Part shown: positions 6,176 through 13,018 of the stretch, in pieces
How positions within the stretch are numbered: position 1 is the stretch's first letter
Layout of the letters: each line of letters opens with the position of its first letter
Assembly: GCA_947463755.1 (NCBI GenBank)
Contig: CANHUK010000002.1
Location: forward strand, 1 to 15,674
Reading direction: 5' to 3'
Length of the DNA: 15,674 nt
From: Chitinophagaceae bacterium
GTDB lineage: Bacteria > Bacteroidota > Bacteroidia > Chitinophagales > Chitinophagaceae
Translations under genes and position numbers: made by a program
Notes under the pieces: generated by a model
Seen by the model: the letters and a program-made list of their open reading frames with translations, nothing else
What the model was told of the DNA's origin: nothing
Database searches by the model: none

Positions 6176-7744
6176 ATGGACACATCTCTCATCATATCCC
6201 TCATAACCGGATTGGTGGCGCTCGCAGCGGGCATTTTCGCCGGCAAGGTCATTTTCGCGAAGAACACGGCCAGTAAAATCGAGGAGGCCGAACAGCAGGC
6301 ACGCAAGATCATCTCGGAAGCAAAATCAAATGCCGAGACCATCAAGAAGGAGCGGATGCTGGAGGCCAAGGAAAAATTCGTACAACTGAAAGCGGAACAC
6401 GACCGCGAGGTGAACGAGAAGAACCGGAAGATCGCTGACGCGGAAGGCCGCATCAAACAGAAGGAACAGACGATCAATCAGAAACTGGAGGGCCTGGAGA
6501 AACAGACCAAGGAGAACGACAGCATCAAAGAGCATCTGAACCGTCAGATCGAAGTAGTCACCCAAAAGCGTACAGAACTCGAAAAGCATCAGGAGGAACA
6601 TATCCGCCGTCTGGAGAAGATCGCGGGGCTGACCGCTGAGGAGGCGAAGACCCAGCTCATGGAGAGCCTCAAGCAGGAAGCCCATACCAAAGCCCTTTCG
6701 CTGCAACAGGAGATCATCGAGGATGCCAAGCAGCGCGCCAACAAAGAGGCCCGGAAGATCATCATCCAGTCCATCCAGCGCACGGCAGCGGAGCAGACCA
6801 TCGAAAATACGGTCACCGTCTTCAACCTGGAGAGCGATGAGATCAAGGGACAGATCATTGGTCGGGAAGGCCGGAACATCCGGGCCATCGAGGCAGCCAC
6901 CGGGGTCGACCTGGTCGTTGACGACACCCCGGAAGCCATCGTGCTCTCCTCTTTCGACCCGTTGCGTCGTGAGATCGCCCGACTCTCCCTGCAGCGCCTG
7001 GTGGCAGACGGAAGGATCCATCCGGCCCGCATCGAGGAGGTCGTAGAGAAAACGCGCCGCCAGATCGAAGAGCAGGTCATGGAGATCGGGGAGCGCACCA
7101 TCATCGAACTGGGTATACATGGTCTTCATAAAGAGCTGGTGCGTGTCGTCGGAAAGATGCGTTTCCGTTCTTCCTACGGCCAGAATCTGCTGATGCACAG
7201 CCGTGAAGTGGCCAACCTTTGCGGCATCATGGCCGCAGAACTTGGATTGAACCCGAAACTGGCCAAGCGTGCGGGCCTCCTGCACGACATCGGCAAGGTA
7301 CCCGATGAGGAAACCGAACTGAGCCATGCGCTGCTGGGCGGAAAGCTCGCCGAAAAGTACGGTGAGAACCCTGCCGTAGTCAACGCCATTGCGGCACACC
7401 ACGATGAAATGGAGATGCAGTTCGTCATTTCCCCCATCATACAAGCCTGTGATGCCATCAGCGGGGCACGCCCCGGGGCACGCCGCGAAATCATGCAGCA
7501 GTACATTCAGCGGATCAAAGATCTCGAGAACCTGGCCATGGGCTATGGTGGCGTCGAGAAGGCCTATGCGATCCAGGCAGGACGTGAACTGCGCGTCATC
7601 GTCGAGGCCGACAAGATGAGCGACAACGATAGCGAACAGCTGAGTTTTGACATGGCCAACAAGATCCAGAACGAGATGACCTACCCCGGTCAGATCAAGG
7701 TGACGGTCATCCGTGAAAAACGCTCGGTCAACATCGCCCGCTGA
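6176..7744 (+). CDS. rny: Ribonuclease Y
   Basis: RNase Y is a membrane-anchored endoribonuclease that starts mRNA decay. The 522-residue protein has normal length and all expected parts in order. An N-terminal transmembrane helix spans about residues 4-27 ([19 protein letters not shown]). A long charged coiled coil runs from about 32 to 205. The KH RNA-binding domain is at about 210-275, with the GxxG loop in [13 protein letters not shown]. The HD hydrolase domain is at about 335-430, with metal-binding LLHDIGK at 368-374 (H370, D371) and AAHHDE at 406-411. The conserved C-terminal domain ends [18 protein letters not shown]. The leader AACAAACCCAACAAAC before the ATG is A/C-rich with no Shine-Dalgarno sequence. 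rplS follows after 77 bases but has its own strong promoter. Confidence 0.98.
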   Translation: MDTSLIISLITGLVALAAGIFAGKVIFAKNTASKIEEAEQQARKIISEAKSNAETIKKERMLEAKEKFVQLKAEHDREVNEKNRKIADAEGRIKQKEQTINQKLEGLEKQTKENDSIKEHLNRQIEVVTQKRTELEKHQEEHIRRLEKIAGLTAEEAKTQLMESLKQEAHTKALSLQQEIIEDAKQRANKEARKIIIQSIQRTAAEQTIENTVTVFNLESDEIKGQIIGREGRNIRAIEAATGVDLVVDDTPEAIVLSSFDPLRREIARLSLQRLVADGRIHPARIEEVVEKTRRQIEEQVMEIGERTIIELGIHGLHKELVRVVGKMRFRSSYGQNLLMHSREVANLCGIMAAELGLNPKLAKRAGLLHDIGKVPDEETELSHALLGGKLAEKYGENPAVVNAIAAHHDEMEMQFVISPIIQACDAISGARPGARREIMQQYIQRIKDLENLAMGYGGVEKAYAIQAGRELRVIVEADKMSDNDSEQLSFDMANKIQNEMTYPGQIKVTVIREKRSVNIAR

Positions 7745-7771
7745 TAACGGGACAACCTGATAGAAAAAATC

Positions 7772-7802
7772 TTTGCACTAATAACGAAAAGGCATACCTT
7801 TG
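7772..7802 (+). promoter_or_regulatory. Bacteroidota-type promoter of rplS
   Basis: TTTG at 7772-7775 is followed by a 19-base spacer and TACCTTTG at 7795-7802. This is a complete match to the TTTG-N19-TAnnTTTG consensus of the primary Bacteroidota sigma factor, and is the best promoter in the window. Transcription should begin about 4-7 bases downstream, giving a leader of roughly 13-16 bases before the ATG at 7822. Confidence 0.85.
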
Positions 7803-7821
7803 CCGTCCTAAATTTAAGTTT

Positions 7822-8175
7822 ATGAACGCCGCCATAGCCTTTGTACACGAGCAGCTGTCCGCCAAATCCACCCTCCCCAAATTCAAGGCCGGAGACAACG
7901 TGACAGTGAACTACAAGATCGTTGAAGGCAACAAGGAGCGCATCCAGAGCTTCAAAGGAGATGTGATCAAGCGTCAGGGAGAGGGAGCTACGGCTACTTT
8001 CACTGTTCGTAAGATCTCCGATGGCGTAGGGGTGGAGCGTACCTTCCCCGCCACCTCCCCGCACATTGAATCCGTCACCCTGAACAAAGTGGGTAAGGTT
8101 CGCCGTGCCAAGCTCTACTTCCTCCGCACCCGCAGTGGTAAGCGCGCCAGGATCAAGGAAAAGCGTGTCAGGTAA
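7822..8175 (+). CDS. rplS: 50S ribosomal protein bL19
   Basis: bL19 sits at the 30S-50S interface of the ribosome. The 117-residue product has the usual size. Characteristic segments are [22 protein letters not shown] (about 21-42), [33 protein letters not shown] (about 44-76), and the basic C-terminus [24 protein letters not shown]. It is transcribed from its own strong promoter and followed directly by an intrinsic terminator, so it behaves as a single-gene unit. In many other phyla rplS sits with trmD and rimM; those genes are not nearby here. Confidence 0.98.
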   Translation: MNAAIAFVHEQLSAKSTLPKFKAGDNVTVNYKIVEGNKERIQSFKGDVIKRQGEGATATFTVRKISDGVGVERTFPATSPHIESVTLNKVGKVRRAKLYFLRTRSGKRARIKEKRVR

Positions 8176-8196
8176 TCCTGTCGCCAAACATATCGG

Positions 8197-8225
8197 AAAA
8201 GCGGGTCACCAGACCCGCTTTTTTA
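8197..8225 (+). terminator. Intrinsic terminator after rplS
   Basis: The stem GCGGGTC (8201-8207) pairs with GACCCGC (8212-8218) around a 4-base loop and is extended by flanking A-T pairs. A run of six T follows (8219-8224). It lies 21 bases after the rplS stop and separates rplS from tatA. The A-rich left flank means it could also act weakly on the minus strand. Confidence 0.9.
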
Positions 8226-8243
8226 TTATGCCCACCCCCTACC

Positions 8244-8270
8244 TTGATGGGGTGAATTTCATTACCTTTG
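8244..8270 (+). promoter_or_regulatory. Promoter of tatA
   Basis: TACCTTTG at 8263-8270 matches the Bacteroidota -7 element exactly. The nearest upstream TTG (8244-8246) is only 16 bases away, shorter than the preferred 19. The -7 element ends 18 bases before the ATG at 8289, predicting a leader of about 12-15 A/C-rich bases. The element contains an in-frame TTG that cannot serve as a start because it is not transcribed. Confidence 0.7.
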
Positions 8271-8288
8271 TATCGTAACACAAAACCA

Positions 8289-8501
8289 ATGACCATGGCA
8301 GCCAACTCCATATTCCTGATCTCCATGCCTGGCGGCACCGAATGGATCCTCATCGTCCTGGCCGTATTGATCCTCTTCGGCGGACGTAAGATCCCCGAAT
8401 TCATGCGCGGCCTGGGTCGCGGCATTCGTGAATTCAACGACGCCAAGACCAACGTGAAGAATGAGATCGAAGAAGGCATGCGGGATAAGGAGAACAAGTA
8501 A
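8289..8501 (+). CDS. tatA: Sec-independent protein translocase protein TatA
   Basis: TatA oligomerises in the inner membrane to open the path for folded proteins carrying twin-arginine signal peptides. The 70-residue product shows a short periplasmic N-terminus with the GGTEW motif, one transmembrane helix (about residues 19-31, EWILIVLAVLILF), the conserved F-G hinge (FGGRKIPE), and an amphipathic helix (RGLGRGIREFNDA), then a charged tail. ATG 8289 is chosen over an upstream in-frame TTG that lies inside the -7 element; ATG 8295 two codons later is also possible. tatC is not in the window. gatA follows after 36 bases with no terminator, so the two are probably co-transcribed. Confidence 0.92.
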   Translation: MTMAANSIFLISMPGGTEWILIVLAVLILFGGRKIPEFMRGLGRGIREFNDAKTNVKNEIEEGMRDKENK

Positions 8502-8537
8502 CTCCCGCTGCACCATTTCACCCATCCCCTTCCCGTA

Positions 8538-9962
8538 TTGTACGCTCATCGTTCCATAGCCGCATACCAGGCTGACCTGAAAGCCGGGTCTACTTCTTGT
8601 GCCGGTGTGGTAGAACACTACATTGCAGAGATCGCGCGGAACGCCAGGCTGAATGCCTTCATTGAAGTGTACGATGAAGAAGCCCGGCTCCTCGCCCGTC
8701 AACTTGATGAACGACTTAGATCCGGAGGACCGACTGGCCGTCTTTTTGGCGTGGTCATCGGCCTGAAGGATGTTATTTGTCATCGCGGTCATCGCGTAAC
8801 GGCAGGTTCTTCCATCCTTTCTGAATTCCATTCCGTTTATTCGGCAACAGCCGTGGAAAGACTGCTGGCGGAAGATGCGATCATCATCGGCAGGCTCAAC
8901 TGCGATGAATTTGGGATGGGATCCTCCAATGAACATTCTGCCTATGGCAAGGTGCTGAACCCGCGGGATGAAACCAGGGTGCCCGGAGGCTCTTCTGGCG
9001 GATCTGCGGCGGCTGTGGCCGCCGGCCTGTGCATGGTAAGCCTCGGGAGCGATACAGGCGGGTCGGTACGACAGCCTGCTGATTTCTGCGGCGTCATCGG
9101 TCTGAAACCCGGATACGGGCGCATCTCCCGGCACGGACTGATCGCTTACGCCTCATCCTTTGACCAGATCGGCATCCTCGGCACCTGCGTGGAAGACATC
9201 GCCCTTTGCCTGGAAGTGATGGCGGGGGCCGACGGAATGGATGCCACGGCCAGCAGCGCACCCGTTCCTCCTTACAGTTCACTGGTTGGATCCGGGCAAA
9301 CATTCCGCATTGCCTACAGCGAGGAAGCGCTGGGCCATCCGTCGGTAGACCCGGAGATATCTGCAGGCATTCGCTTGTTCATGGAAGGACTCCGGAAAGA
9401 GGGACATGTGCTGACGCCGGTGCAGCTAGACTTCCTTGATCATATCGTTCCCACTTACTATATATTGACCACCGCCGAGGCTTCTTCGAATCTGTCACGA
9501 TACGACGGCATCAGATATGGGCATCGGACAGAAGCCGAATCCCCAACATTAGACGATATCTACGCCAAGTCGCGGTCAGAAGGTTTCGGGAAGGAAGTGA
9601 AGCGGAGGATCATGCTTGGAACATTCGTCCTGAGTACCGGATATTTCGACGCATACTTCACCAAAGCGCAGCAGGCGCGCAGGCGCATTGTCGATCAGAC
9701 CCTGGAGATCTTCCGGTCGCATGATATCCTGCTGCTGCCGACATCCCCCTTCACAGCATTCCATTTTGGGGAAAAAAGCGAAGATGCCATATCCATGTTC
9801 CTGGCCGACATATTCACAGTTTATGCCAATCTGGCAGGCATTCCGGGGATAAGTTTTCCCATCGGAAAACACTCGAATGGCATGCCGTTTGGGGTACAGG
9901 GCTTGTCCGGGAGGCATCGTGAGCTTTCGCTCCTGCAGTTCTTTAACCGGGCCACCTCCTGA
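8538..9962 (+). CDS. gatA: Asp-tRNA(Asn)/Glu-tRNA(Gln) amidotransferase subunit A
   Basis: GatA is the glutaminase subunit of GatCAB. It releases ammonia that is channelled to GatB to convert Glu-tRNA-Gln or Asp-tRNA-Asn to the amide. The 474-residue product carries the amidase-signature triad: Lys77 in GLKDV, cis-Ser152 in GGSSGGSAAAVAAG, and Ser176 in SDTGGSVRQP. The spacing is the same as in characterised GatA enzymes. GLKPGYGRISRHGLIAYASSFDQIG follows, which is typical of true GatA rather than general amidases. The best start is a TTG at 8538: the protein from there aligns with family N-termini (MY...SIAAYQADLKAG), there is no in-frame ATG before residue 127, and no upstream alternative is evident. 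No Shine-Dalgarno sequence is seen. gatB and gatC are not nearby, which is common in Bacteroidota. Confidence 0.94.
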   Translation: MYAHRSIAAYQADLKAGSTSCAGVVEHYIAEIARNARLNAFIEVYDEEARLLARQLDERLRSGGPTGRLFGVVIGLKDVICHRGHRVTAGSSILSEFHSVYSATAVERLLAEDAIIIGRLNCDEFGMGSSNEHSAYGKVLNPRDETRVPGGSSGGSAAAVAAGLCMVSLGSDTGGSVRQPADFCGVIGLKPGYGRISRHGLIAYASSFDQIGILGTCVEDIALCLEVMAGADGMDATASSAPVPPYSSLVGSGQTFRIAYSEEALGHPSVDPEISAGIRLFMEGLRKEGHVLTPVQLDFLDHIVPTYYILTTAEASSNLSRYDGIRYGHRTEAESPTLDDIYAKSRSEGFGKEVKRRIMLGTFVLSTGYFDAYFTKAQQARRRIVDQTLEIFRSHDILLLPTSPFTAFHFGEKSEDAISMFLADIFTVYANLAGIPGISFPIGKHSNGMPFGVQGLSGRHRELSLLQFFNRATS

Positions 9963-9969
9963 GAGGAGG
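9955..9969. repeat. Short inverted repeat over the gatA stop codon
   Basis: CCTCCT (9955-9960), a 3-base loop and AGGAGG (9964-9969) form a 6-bp GC-rich hairpin that spans the gatA stop. No T-run follows, so it is not a standard intrinsic terminator. It could slow polymerase or protect the gatA mRNA end. The right arm equals a full Shine-Dalgarno sequence but is 74 bases from the next gene. Confidence 0.35.
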
Positions 9970-10043
9970 CGTGTTGTCCGTACCATGTGTGATTGGGTCC
10001 AGAGCGGGACGGCCGGTTGGTTGTGCCGCGTTAAAAAGCACCA

Positions 10044-11156
10044 ATGAACAGAAACCTGACCATCACAGGCTGGCTCTTTGCCATTACGCTCACCGCTTCC
10101 TCTGCCACCGCGCTGGAAGATCGTCTTCAGGACTCTATGCCTGATGCAGGAAGGCTGTTGGCATTAACTTCTGCCACGGAGCGCGTAACTGAGACGGTAC
10201 CCGATCTCTCCGCAGGTGTTCGAAGCACCCCTGTCTCCAGACCTTATCCCACGACAAATGACCAGCATCCCCTGGTAGCCGGGTATATCAGGCAGTTCCA
10301 ATCTATCCATCAGGCACGGCTGGAAAAGAAGCGTGAGGAGTGGATGCCACATTTCAGGCTCATCGATCGCGTGCTGACGGAGTACGGCATCCCGCTTGAG
10401 CTGAAATATCTGTGCATCATTGAGTCGGATCTGAGGTCAAGTGCGGTTTCCAGAAAGGGGGCGACCGGTCCCTGGCAGTTCATGCCGGAGACGGCCAGAT
10501 CGATGGGTCTGCAGGTAGGCGGCAGATCAGATGAGCGATACGACCTTTACAAGAGCACGCATGCCGCAGCCAGGATGCTCGACAGGATGTATGCCGAATT
10601 CGGAGACTGGCTTTTGGTGATCGCCGCTTACAATGCGGGCCCCGGCAAGGTACAGTCTGCCATGAAGCGCGGTCACACCCGTGATTTCTGGAAATTACAA
10701 TACATGCTCCCCGCAGAGACGCGTAATCATGTCAAAAAATTCATGGCTGTGAGGCATGTCATGGATGATGTGCTGAGCCCTGAAGCAGTGCGGGCGGGAT
10801 ACATGGCGGAAGCCAAACAACAGATCGACAGCGCAGGACTCGCAGGCACCATCACCCTGCGCATCAGCGGGAAATTCCATAGCCTGATCATTGCGAAGAA
10901 CCTGTCCATGGATATTGGACTCTTCAATGCGCTGAATCCGGATTTCGATCAGAAGGTGGGTACTGAAGGCTATCTTCTTCGGCTTCCGGCCACTCAGATG
11001 GAGCAATTCAATGCCCTTCGGATGCAGATCCTGGCTGAATCCGTGCATTTTCTGCTGACCAGTCACCCGTTCGACAAGAACCGTATTCCGCGAACGATCG
11101 AGTTACCCGTATCACAAGCCTTGAAGACGGAGGAAAGTATTCAGGTCAGATCCTAG
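10044..11156 (+). CDS. MltD-like membrane-bound lytic murein transglycosylase (SLT domain)
   Basis: This enzyme would cleave the MurNAc-GlcNAc bond of peptidoglycan with formation of 1,6-anhydro-MurNAc, in the periplasm. The 370-residue precursor begins with a Sec-type signal peptide (hydrophobic core about residues 6-20, likely cleavage after ATA at 23) with no lipobox cysteine at that site. The family 1 SLT domain spans about 100-235: catalytic Glu127 in CIIESDL, GATGPWQFMPETA at 139-151, and AAYNAGPGKV at 194-203. The C-terminal part, about 270-350 (ITLRISGKFHSLIIAKNLSMDIGLFNALNP), resembles the MltD linker and LysM region, but no clear LysM repeat is present. The gene follows gatA after 81 bases. 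Its stop overlaps the opposing trmH stop by four bases. Assignment to MltD rather than another SLT family is by architecture. Confidence 0.9.
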   Translation: MNRNLTITGWLFAITLTASSATALEDRLQDSMPDAGRLLALTSATERVTETVPDLSAGVRSTPVSRPYPTTNDQHPLVAGYIRQFQSIHQARLEKKREEWMPHFRLIDRVLTEYGIPLELKYLCIIESDLRSSAVSRKGATGPWQFMPETARSMGLQVGGRSDERYDLYKSTHAAARMLDRMYAEFGDWLLVIAAYNAGPGKVQSAMKRGHTRDFWKLQYMLPAETRNHVKKFMAVRHVMDDVLSPEAVRAGYMAEAKQQIDSAGLAGTITLRISGKFHSLIIAKNLSMDIGLFNALNPDFDQKVGTEGYLLRLPATQMEQFNALRMQILAESVHFLLTSHPFDKNRIPRTIELPVSQALKTEESIQVRS

Positions 11157-11761
11157 ACTTCAACATCATTGTCATCGTGACCTCCCCCGGCCCATTCGGT
11201 AAAAATTCCTGAACGAGCTACCGCATCCAGTGATGGCTTATCATAAAGACCTGCGTTCATCCGCTGTCTCATGGCTTCATAGAGGGTGACGGCACAGGCC
11301 ACGGAGATGTTGAGTGAATGGATCATACCCTGCTGAGGTATGGAGAAGAAACCATCGCAGGCCTTCATCATTTCGGGACTCAGTCCATATTTCTCATTGC
11401 CGAAGACAAGGGCGACCGGGTCAGTCAGATTGGTTTCGAACATGGAGGGTATCCCTGAACCCAGAGAGGCCCCCAGCAGGCGTGGATATCTGACACGCAC
11501 CCTGTCGAGACAAGCGCTACGATCTTCGAAGTAATGGAGTTTCACCCATTTGCTCGCGCTTCTTGAACTTCTGAACCCCCACGCTTTTCGATGGGGGATC
11601 TTGTCGGTAATGGCATAGGCTTCCACGATACCCACTGCATCACAGGTCCTCAACACTGCTGCGATGTTATGTGGATCGAATACATTTTCCAATACTACGG
11701 TCAGGTCAGGCTGGCGTCGGTCAAGCACCGATTCGATCCGTCGCTCTCTTTCTGGAGTCAT
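11153..11761 (-). CDS. trmH: tRNA (guanosine(18)-2'-O)-methyltransferase TrmH
   Basis: TrmH uses S-adenosylmethionine to methylate the 2'-O of G18 in the tRNA D-loop. The 202-residue SPOUT-class protein has the three family motifs: motif 1 DPHNIAAVLRTCDAVGI (29-45, with the catalytic Arg38), motif 2 ALVFGNEKYGLS (117-128), and motif 3 IPQQGMIHSLNISVACAVTLYEA (141-163). The N-terminus TPERERRIESVLDRRQPDLTV closely follows that of E. coli TrmH, which supports trmH over other SpoU-type methylases. The frame is open to a TTG at 11767, but ATG 11761 is preferred. The C-terminus is shorter than in the E. coli enzyme and ends in an acidic tail (HDDNDVEV). It shares a CTAG with the convergent transglycosylase gene so that both stops overlap. 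It is 138 bases downstream of the epimerase gene on the same strand. Confidence 0.88.
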   Translation of the reverse strand: MTPERERRIESVLDRRQPDLTVVLENVFDPHNIAAVLRTCDAVGIVEAYAITDKIPHRKAWGFRSSRSASKWVKLHYFEDRSACLDRVRVRYPRLLGASLGSGIPSMFETNLTDPVALVFGNEKYGLSPEMMKACDGFFSIPQQGMIHSLNISVACAVTLYEAMRQRMNAGLYDKPSLDAVARSGIFTEWAGGGHDDNDVEV

Positions 11762-11899
11762 TGCCAATCGGAATAGGATGTGAAGGTAGGTTGCCAGAAA
11801 ACATGCAGGCTGAGGCCCTCCAGATTTGCATTAAAGGTTGAATGATCGCTACACCATGCAGGTTCCAGAGGACTTCTCCTTCTTTTGATCCGGAACCTT
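11762..11899. other. Intergenic region between the epimerase gene and trmH
   Basis: This 138-base spacer carries no open frame worth calling, no clear terminator and no good TAnnTTTG element. The nearest is TACCTTCA on the minus strand at 11781-11788, with two mismatches. trmH may be read through from the epimerase promoter. Confidence 0.6.
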
Positions 11900-12853
11900 T
11901 CAGCTCGTCAACTGACTGAGTGCCTCGTCGATATCCGGATACTGGAAACTGAATCCTGCCTGCTGGATCTTGCGGCTGCTGACGGTTGCACTTTTGAGCA
12001 CTTCGATGCTCATCTCACCGAGTATGACCTTCAACAGGAAACCCGGCACCCGGAAGGGGATGTATAGCCGTCCGTTTGATTTCTGCGCGAGCGAAAGGGT
12101 GAGGGTACGGTTGGATACCGGCGTCGGAGCGGTCAGGTTGAAGACGCCCTGCATGTCGTCGTGTTCGATGGCATGTATGAAGGCCCGGCAAATATCATCT
12201 ACATGGACCCAGCTGATCATCTGGCTGCCATCTCCTAGAATGGCAGCGACGCCCATGTTGAGCGGTTTCCTGAATTCCCGCAGTGCCCCGCCTTCATTGG
12301 CCAGGACGATACCGAGGCGCATTTTCACCAGACGCTTGCCCAGTTCCGTGACGGGATCTATACTTTTTTCCCATTGTTTGCAGGTAGAGCCGAGGAAATC
12401 GTCTGCCGGGGTATCTTCTTCTATAAATGGTGTTCCGTTATCGGGCCCATAGTAACCGATGGCGGAGGCACTGATGACGGCCCTCACCTTATTTGGCTGA
12501 GCGCGGAGAGCCTTCAGCAGGAGTTCACTGCTGCGGGTCCGGCTTTCCCGGATCTCTTGTTTGCGCGCTTCGGACCAGCGCTGGGCTGCGACGCCGGCAC
12601 CTGCGAGATGTACGATGAAATCAGCTTCTGCCAGGGCGGTCGGGTCGATGGTCATACCCTTGACATCCCATCGGGAGTAGAACAGGTTTCCGCTGGATCG
12701 AAAGAAATTGCGCTCCGCACCCAGCGGATGGCTTGCGGCGGTCTCCTGTGGGTTTCTGGACAGAATGATGACATTGTAACCTTCATTCAGCAGTCGGCGG
12801 CTGAGTGCCGTGCCTATCATACCTGTTCCACCGGTGATAAGTACTGTATACAT
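11900..12853 (-). CDS. TIGR01777-family NAD(P)-dependent epimerase (YfcH / SDR39U1-like)
   Basis: This extended short-chain dehydrogenase/reductase has 317 residues, a normal size for the family. Residues 3-14 (TVLITGGTGMIG) form the Rossmann dinucleotide-binding loop. VHLAGAGVAAQRW is at 81-93. SASAIGYYG at 128-136 is the active-site strand typical of this family. ISWVHVDD is at 213-220. The C-terminal DUF1731-type segment SSRKIQQAGFSFQYPDIDEAL is at 292-312. The substrate of this family is not established, so only an NAD(P)-binding oxidoreductase or epimerase can be claimed. ATG 12853 is chosen over an in-frame GTG at 12859, because a TACCTTTG promoter element ends only 8 bases before the ATG and the GTG would lie at or before the transcript start. 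ftsZ ends upstream behind two terminators, so this is a separate transcription unit. Confidence 0.9.
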   Translation of the reverse strand: MYTVLITGGTGMIGTALSRRLLNEGYNVIILSRNPQETAASHPLGAERNFFRSSGNLFYSRWDVKGMTIDPTALAEADFIVHLAGAGVAAQRWSEARKQEIRESRTRSSELLLKALRAQPNKVRAVISASAIGYYGPDNGTPFIEEDTPADDFLGSTCKQWEKSIDPVTELGKRLVKMRLGIVLANEGGALREFRKPLNMGVAAILGDGSQMISWVHVDDICRAFIHAIEHDDMQGVFNLTAPTPVSNRTLTLSLAQKSNGRLYIPFRVPGFLLKVILGEMSIEVLKSATVSSRKIQQAGFSFQYPDIDEALSQLTS

Positions 12854-12861
12854 ATGCACTG

Positions 12862-12869
12862 CAAAGGTA
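12862..12869 (-). promoter_or_regulatory. -7 element of the epimerase promoter, giving a near-leaderless transcript
   Basis: On the minus strand this reads TACCTTTG, a perfect TAnnTTTG element. Only 8 bases separate it from the ATG at 12853, so the mRNA would start about 2-5 bases before the start codon. The -33 half is poor: TTC at a 16-base spacing, with no TTG at 19. Confidence 0.65.
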
Positions 12870-12928
12870 AGCTATTTCATAGATTGAAGGGGTGTATAAG
12901 CCATCGTCGGGCTCGAGGTAACCGCCAA

Positions 12929-12955
12929 CAAAAACCCCGGCAATAAGGCCGGGGT
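12929..12955 (-). terminator. Intrinsic terminator downstream of ftsZ (distal)
   Basis: On the minus strand the stem ACCCCGGC (12955-12948) pairs with GCCGGGGT (12941-12934) around a 6-base loop and is followed by TTTTTGTT. This is a standard strong intrinsic terminator for transcription coming from ftsZ. It lies about 65 bases past the ftsZ stop. Confidence 0.88.
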
Positions 12956-12984
12956 GGGGATTTCTCCCTGTGGATTCAGAAGTG

Positions 12985-13015
12985 AAAACGGCTGCCTGTA
13001 TTGGGCAGCCGTTTC
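12985..13015 (-). terminator. Hairpin terminator directly after ftsZ (proximal)
   Basis: A perfect 11-bp stem (AAACGGCTGCC with GGCAGCCGTTT, 12986-12996 and 13004-13014) encloses a 7-base loop and begins 5 bases after the ftsZ stop. On the minus strand only TTTTC follows, so the T-run is weak. It may work together with the stronger terminator 30 bases further on, or protect the mRNA 3' end. Confidence 0.7.
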
Positions 13016-13018
13016 GTC

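Noticed and set aside
6326..7444. 372-codon open frame on the minus strand
   Set aside because: Antisense to rny; its Asp/Leu-rich low-information translation is a mirror of the coiled-coil and HD coding sequence.
8262..9134. 290-codon open frame on the minus strand
   Set aside because: Runs antisense across tatA and the 5' half of gatA, both clear genes; the translation shows no domain.
12964..12975. DnaA box downstream of ftsZ (TGTGGATTC)
   Set aside because: Two mismatches to the consensus and no partner site nearby.
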